In this document: piece after piece, positions 58,587 through 64,000 of the stretch
How the letters are laid out: each line of letters starts with the position of its first letter
Position numbering within the stretch: the stretch's first letter is position 1
Source: Cornus controversa
Taxonomy: Eukaryota > Streptophyta > Magnoliopsida > Cornales > Cornaceae
Direction of reading: 5' to 3'
Length of the DNA: 64,000 nt
Assembly: GCA_026545225.1 (NCBI GenBank)
Contig: CM048853.1
Coordinates: 50,827,755 to 50,891,754, forward strand
Notes under the pieces: model-generated
The model's input: the letters and a program-made list of their open reading frames with translations, nothing else
The model's database searches: none
Told to the model about the DNA's origin: nothing
Program-made: the position numbers and the translations under genes

Positions 58587-59582
58587 TTACCTCCTACTAG
58601 ATCGTTTCTTAGGCCGTTTCGAAACCACCTCCGCTTCTCCACCTTCCTTCCCCCGCCTCCCCGCCACCGCGTCCCTCCCATTCTTGGGCGGCCTCCCGAC
58701 GCTCCGCTTTGATGGGCTGCTCTCCTCCTTCACCTTTTTATCGCCACCGCCGCCACTACCACCACCACTTCGGTGCAATGGCACGTCTTTCCTTCCATCC
58801 CGTCTTCTCTTCTGCCCTCTACCGCCACCATCATTAGCATCATTTCCAGAACTTTTCAACGTCTCCGTTACCGTTCCCTTTGCCGGAGAATTCTTCTTTA
58901 TTCTGTTCAAGAACTTCTTGGCCGAGGCCGTCACTTCACTTCTCTTCTTCTCCGATTTGGAAACCTCTCTTTTGTCAAGTGAACCATTGTTGGAGCCAGA
59001 GTTCGTGATTTGATTGTTATTAGGTCTGTTGTTTCCTTTTCTCAAGCTTCTCGTACCCGTCACGGGCTTCTCTTTCGTCTTCATTTTCGTCATTGGAATG
59101 GCTTCTTCACTTAGATTCGAAGAAGATTTAGCTGGTGGCTTCGGATTGAGAGCGGGTTTTTCATTGACTAGTGGTTCCTCTGTTTTGTTAGTGACTAAAG
59201 AAGCTTTGGCTGAAACTGAACTTCTTTTACGGCAGACTATAATAGGAACAGAAGACTTTTGCTTCGCTAGTAATGAATCGGGTCTCTCAGGGTCGGACTT
59301 GGGTTGAAGTGGAAGTGGATTTGACGGAGCCAATTCCGGTGAAGGTTCACATCTCCGATTTCTCTCCTTCTTCATTTCTTTCAAAACGAGGTCGCGGAGT
59401 TGGTAGGCCGCGACAGACTCCGAGGATGCTTTGGGGAAGAAAACAATGGCGTTGTTGAAGATAAGCAGCAAATCGCGGTAGAATTTGCGGGTGCAAGAGG
59501 AATAGGACCCGTCTTCGAGCTTGGCTTCCACTGTTTTGAGATCCACATGTTGTCGAACTATCTTCTTGTATTTGTCTGTTTT
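58587..59582 (-). CDS. Last exon of a plant bromodomain protein (5' part not found)
   Basis: The exon gives 331 residues from an acceptor (gtgcag at 59588-59583) to the stop. The open frame has no ATG in front, so it is an internal/terminal exon. Residues 1-75 are the C-terminal half of a bromodomain: VRQHVDLKTVEAKLEDGSYS and FYRDLLLIFNNAIVFFP, including the Asn region that binds acetyl-lysine. A long Ser/Lys/Arg-rich tail follows, with an RGQKRRRDGRKD-type basic patch, Gly-rich SGGGSGGGG, and a KRPKKRSSRR C-terminus, which are likely nuclear signals. From memory, plant bromodomain proteins with an N-terminal SANT/MYB-like domain share this layout. The SANT domain and first bromodomain helices should lie above 59582, but I could not see them up to 64000. 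Either the intron is longer than 4.4 kb or the gene is truncated. Confidence 0.75.
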   Translation of the reverse strand, partial: KTDKYKKIVRQHVDLKTVEAKLEDGSYSSCTRKFYRDLLLIFNNAIVFFPKASSESVAAYQLRDLVLKEMKKERNRRCEPSPELAPSNPLPLQPKSDPERPDSLLAKQKSSVPIIVCRKRSSVSAKASLVTNKTEEPLVNEKPALNPKPPAKSSSNLSEEAIPMTKMKTKEKPVTGTRSLRKGNNRPNNNQITNSGSNNGSLDKREVSKSEKKRSEVTASAKKFLNRIKKNSPAKGTVTETLKSSGNDANDGGGRGQKRRRDGRKDVPLHRSGGGSGGGGDKKVKEESSPSKRSVGRPPKNGRDAVAGRRGKEGGEAEVVSKRPKKRSSRR

Positions 59583-59622
59583 CTGCACATAATTAAACGG
59601 TTTGTTGGTTCATGATCATAAA

Positions 59623-59660
<38 letters not shown>

Positions 59661-60725
59661 TGAGCAGGCTCGTAGGCTCTGCATGACTTTTGACTTTCAA
59701 AGACCAAGAGGAGTGTTGGTGTTTAATTACGTGTAAATAAATACTCCGGAATTGTTTAAGAGTGATTAAAGCTAAAAGAAAGCTACTTTATGGTTGATCA
59801 TTCTTTAACTTTTGGTTGATTGGTGAGGAAGCATCTATCTCACTGTACCCATTGTAATTGGTTCTTTAAGTTTTTTTTTTTCTGTATACGTAAGACATAT
59901 GACATTGCTTTTTACAAAATTCTTATTCGCTTTAAAATAATAATGTGTATCAATCTATGTACAATGCTAAAATGGAAGCCTAAAAATGACGCGTCAAGTT
60001 GTGGATTTTGTAACGCGTAATATATGAATTTCATATAAACGCGAGAAAAACCACCAAGAAGGATGAGGCTCCCACGACTTGGAATTTTATGTTCACGTAG
60101 TACTGTTGCTTTGTTACGCTTTACCTGTCAAGTGGGGTCACTTATCATCTGTATTGCTTTGACCAAGTGGATCAAAATTAAGTCACACAATTTTATCTCA
60201 CACCGACGAACCGCCGAATCAACATTCCTTTAGAATAATGATTTAACTTAAACTTAAAACACTAAACTAGAAAGGGCTGGGATTAACTTATATTTAGTTA
60301 AATTGATCATAATCTATCCAGTGCAGAAGAAGATTTTAGTTCAGTAACAATCACAATTGTTGTAGAAAGTAAAAACTGACTCCTTTTAATAAGAAATTTA
60401 TTTGCTAGTTAAAAAAACAAGAAATAAAGAAGACCTTACCCAAAAATAAATAAATAAATAAGAATAAAAAATAGTACTTATATAATAAATAAAATGATAT
60501 TTTTGTTCAAGGTTAAAAACCAGCTCAGTCAGTTAGGTCTTTCCTTGCCAAAAAATAATAATAATAAAGTTAGGTCTTTCTGTAATTATTTAATAAAGCT
60601 TTTCCTATGGTACATAATTACGTTAATTTGATGGTTTTTTCCAAATATTTACATTTCCTTTTTCTTCTTTTCCACGTATCTCCAGCTGTCTGATGGAAAA
60701 TAGAAAAGTGGGGCGGAGACTAAAT
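59583..60725. other. Upstream of the bromodomain exon: intron or spacer
   Basis: It has a (TA)n microsatellite at 59627-59657 and AT-rich DNA. No bromodomain or SANT exon was recognised on the minus strand. Confidence 0.45.
59627..59657. repeat. (TA)n microsatellite
   Basis: 31 bp of alternating T and A. Confidence 0.95.
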
Positions 60726-61160
60726 CTTAAAAGCACATACACTTCATTGAGGGTGTCCTACTTGTATTAGACACTTCGTAAAAATATCCTGATATTTTTC
60801 TTTTTAGAACACTTTTTGGACACTCCTCAAACACGTGTCTTTCGTATTAGTGATATATTTCAAATAGAAATTATATGCTACTAAGTTATGATTAAAAATC
60901 TAAGTTAAATATATATAGAAGATTAACTAAGTCTGATTTTTTAATTTATTTATCTATTTTTGTTTATAAGTTTGTTTGGATATTAATTGTTAGACGATTA
61001 ATTGAAGTATTTTTGTAATGTAGTATTTTTATTGAATAATTAATATATAATATTATTATTTTATAGACGTATCATCGCCATGTCTATGTTCTATTTTTTT
61101 AAAATTTTTTGTATCACCGTATTCGTGTCGTATCCATACCCCGTCTCCATCACTTCCTGG
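60726..61160. mobile_element. TIR element copy A, about 435 bp
   Basis: Its left end is CTTAAAAGCACATACAC, and its right end in reverse begins CCAGGAAGTGATGGAGAC. The interior lines up along its whole length with copy B (61172-61615): tttctttttag, actaagttatgattaaaa, aaatatatatagaaga, tttgtttataagtttgttt. No reading frame. Confidence 0.65.
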
Positions 61161-61171
61161 TGGCCTTAAAC

Positions 61172-61615
61172 CTAGTAGGCACGGACACTTCACCGAGGGT
61201 ACCGTACCCGTGTCGGACACCGTGTAGGACACTTGGACACTCCGCGGATACGTGTCGGACACTTCGTACCAGTGTCCTGACATTTTTCTTTTTAGGACAC
61301 TCCTCAAAGACATAACAGTGATGTATATTCAAATATTTTGAATGAAAATTATATGATACTAAGTTATGATTAAAATATAAACTAAATATATATAGAAGAC
61401 TAAATAAGTCTGATTCTTTAATTTATTTGTCTATTTTTGTTTATAAGTTTGTTTGATGATGAATTGAAGTATTTATGTAATTTAATATTTTTTTATTGAA
61501 TAATTAATATATATTAATATATTATATTATTATTTTATAGTCGTATCCTTACCGTGTCTGTGTCCTATTTTTTTAAAATTTTCCGTATCGCCGCGTCCGT
61601 GTCCATACTTCCTAA
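61172..61615. mobile_element. TIR element copy B, about 444 bp
   Basis: Its left end is CTAGTAGGCACGGACAC, and its right end in reverse is TTAGGAAGTATGGACAC (12 of 17). Flanks ccttaaac and ccctaaat agree at six of eight positions, a possible hAT-type target duplication. GC-rich ends (gtgtcggacac words) surround an AT-rich core. Ends resemble those of the element at 11231-18269. Confidence 0.7.
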
Positions 61616-62877
61616 CCCTAAATACATGATACTATACTATGATAGCTGACATGCTACAGTTTTTTCTATTTTCTATTATCTTATTTATTTTTTCAATTTA
61701 TCTTAATTGAAATAATAAGTTGGGCTATACTACTATGAATAGAATACATCTAATGCGGGGCAGATCAAGGCCACATAACATAAGCAGGACACGCTTGAGT
61801 ACTCAACAGTTCTGTCGACTTTGCACCCAAGCCGTGCGTTTGGGTTTACGTGATGGACGCTCCAACAACGTAACTTTCAAATTTCAATTGTACCCTCCAG
61901 CGATACTATTCGACTTCCAAAACCTGGTGACAGTTTGTCATTTTCACTCTATTTACATAAACATTTTTCTTTAATAGGAGAATTATAAATGTACTTTCAC
62001 TTTTAAAAAAATGACATTAATGTCCCTAACTTTATAAATAAGAAAGCAAACATTTATGAGATTACCAAAACTTTTGTAAAGTGAATTACAGGATATTGCT
62101 TCCCTTTTCCTTTATACTCTCAAATTTTTAATTTTGACTGTTTCCATTATATATATATATATATTATGATTGTCACCATTCATTGAATTTGCATTCTACA
62201 TGAGTAATTAGACATTTTTAAAATTAAAGACACCACTTATCAGTAAACTATACTAATGAATTTAAAAAAAGAATAAGAAAAAAAAGTATTAGTCATAGCA
62301 TCTCCAACTTAAAATAAATCATTATCATCTTTGTCTTCATATTATATGATTCTCTATCCAATCTTTTCTATTATCTCATTTCACTTATATTTAACTTTTT
62401 AAAATTATTTTTAAAACCTAAAAAGAAATGAAGTTATTAAAACTATTATAACACATTTAAAAAAGTAAAATTCAAAGACAATGGGTTAAGTGGTTTAGCA
62501 TATGATACTACGTTATCACTTTAATTTTTAACTACAAGTTTGTCCAAGAAAAAAAAATGTCATGCAGCACAAAAGCATCGAATAAAATCTTAGGAATACT
62601 TGAACAGAAAAAAATATATCTATATATATTTGCATGTCAAATAAAATTAGCCTAATGAACTATTAAAAGTTTGTAAATAAGGTCAACAACTTAACATTCA
62701 TTAAGCGGCAATTAAATATATTTTGAAATTATTAAATCATTTTTAAGGTTAATTGCACAATATTCTCCAAAATTGTTGGAAATTTACGCATTACCCATGG
62801 AACAGGGATTAATATGTAAAGTTTTTATAGTTCAAGGGAATTTTATGAAAATAATTCAAAAGGTAAATTGAGATTTT

Positions 62878-62919
<42 letters not shown>

Positions 62920-64000
62920 CACTTTGAAAGTTTACTTCTTAATCATAAATTTATTCATTAATTTTGTGGGAAGGTTTCCTAATGATAAACTTGTCAAAAG
63001 GGGATGTGTAACATTTTAAGCATTTTAAGGCTGCTAAAAATTTAGTAATGTGTAAATGTGCAATATTTTATAGTTTAGAAGATTTTATGAAAACTTAACC
63101 CAATTTTTTTTTAATGTATTTATCTTTTTATTGAAGTGAGATTATTTTTGCTGCCCTTTTACACCTTCGATATTTCGTATGCGTGGAGACTGTAGATGCA
63201 ATCAGTTTGGATACAGAAACAACAATTCCTTCGATATAAAATAGATATAAGACTAACTCGACCCATTTTGATTCAACTACTTTTCTCGAAGCAATTCTGA
63301 AGAGTATTTTCTCTATATACAAAATTTATCTTAAGTCAATTAAAACTTAATATTATTGAGTTTATATTTCACGCACCTTAAAATTGTAGAGCGTAACGCA
63401 CCATTGTACATGGCATAATCTAAATAATTTTAACGAATTAAAGCTGTGTGCAAAGTTCCAAATATGTAATTACCAAAGGGAGAACAATAGAAAAAATAAA
63501 TTATTTAAAAATTTAATTTGTTAACCAAAAATAAAATTACAAAATTACAAACAAAAAAAAAGTCTTACTTTTTATTCGATAAGACAATCAAATTTTATCA
63601 TAAATAAAAATATAATGATTTAATGGTCTTAAAAAATGAAAATTAAACTTTCTTTTATAATTCGATCTAAAAAATAAGTATTTAATAGTTAGACCATTCT
63701 TAAAATTTCTCACATGCAAGTTTTTTGAATAATTCTTTTTTCACATGCAAGTTTTTTTGAACTTACAATCTAACATTTCGCCAACTTTGTATATGAATTA
63801 TGATTCTATGAACGTGTTCTTTAAGGTGGTTCCCAATCATTAGACCGTCAAAGATAAATCATAAAACAAACGGTGGATATTAAACGATCATGCGGTGCAC
63901 GTTATGATTTGAAGGGTATAGTTAGCATGTGAGCATACCTGACTCTCGAGCCGGCGCTTGAACACTGAACCGTGTTTATGCGATCGGATAATATCTAAAA
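61616..64000. other. AT-rich region to window end
   Basis: No gene was recognised on either strand. It contains a (TA)n run at 62881-62914. The last 120 bp are less AT-rich, but no exon could be supported. Confidence 0.45.

Noticed and set aside
58684..59013. Plus-strand ORFs over the bromodomain exon
   Set aside because: Antisense shadows of the Ser/Lys-rich exon; no motif of their own.

Overview
This is nuclear DNA from a flowering plant, most likely a woody eudicot. The genes have many spliced exons with GT-AG introns, the intergenic DNA is very AT-rich with long (AT)n tracts, and plant LTR retrotransposons and hAT-type MITEs are abundant. No bacterial, organellar or viral gene set is present, and I could not fix a species.

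Layout, left to right. 1-773 is the 3' end of a coiled-coil protein gene, probably an AAK1/NAK-type kinase. 2018-2640 holds shattered remains of a G-type lectin receptor kinase. 2641-18300 is repeat land: a 427-bp MITE, a minisatellite, an LTR of about 2.7 kb inserted in an older LTR-like sequence, then a four-layer transposon nest (11231-18273). 18827-21247 is an intact, intronless G-type lectin receptor-like kinase (806 aa). 22246-24140 is an eight-exon-scale MYB-CC (PHR1/PHL-like) transcription factor, read here as seven coding exons. 25451-28803 (minus) is a four-exon 2-oxoglutarate/Fe(II) dioxygenase. 28804-34270 is mostly repeats: a nested tandem duplication, a second LTR of the same family, and a 58-bp minisatellite. 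34273-45979 is an EMSY-like gene (ENT plus Agenet/Tudor, ten coding exons, 431 aa) whose 7.4-kb first intron contains a gypsy-derived inverted repeat. 51265-56443 is a zeaxanthin-epoxidase-like FAD monooxygenase (nine coding exons, 465 aa) that stops before the usual C-terminal FHA region. 58587-59582 (minus) is the last exon of a bromodomain protein whose upstream exons I could not find. 60726-61615 holds two adjacent copies of a TIR element related to the host element of the nest.

The genes do not form an operon or pathway cluster. The shared themes are chromatin reading (EMSY-like, bromodomain), signalling (LecRK and its fossil; a possible endocytic kinase) and small-molecule oxidation (dioxygenase, ZEP-like).

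The most striking structures are mobile-element derived. In the nest, a TIR element carries a solo LTR (itself holding a hAT MITE with a perfect 8-bp target duplication) and a gag-only LTR element. The 3' LTR of that gag-only element is cut off and joined to an exact-length 135-bp second copy of the left flank. This looks like repair from an empty-site allele. The EMSY-like intron hairpin and the duplicated W-box segment upstream of the LecRK could have regulatory effects. Exon models were assembled by eye from reading frame, splice sites and family knowledge; no search was run.
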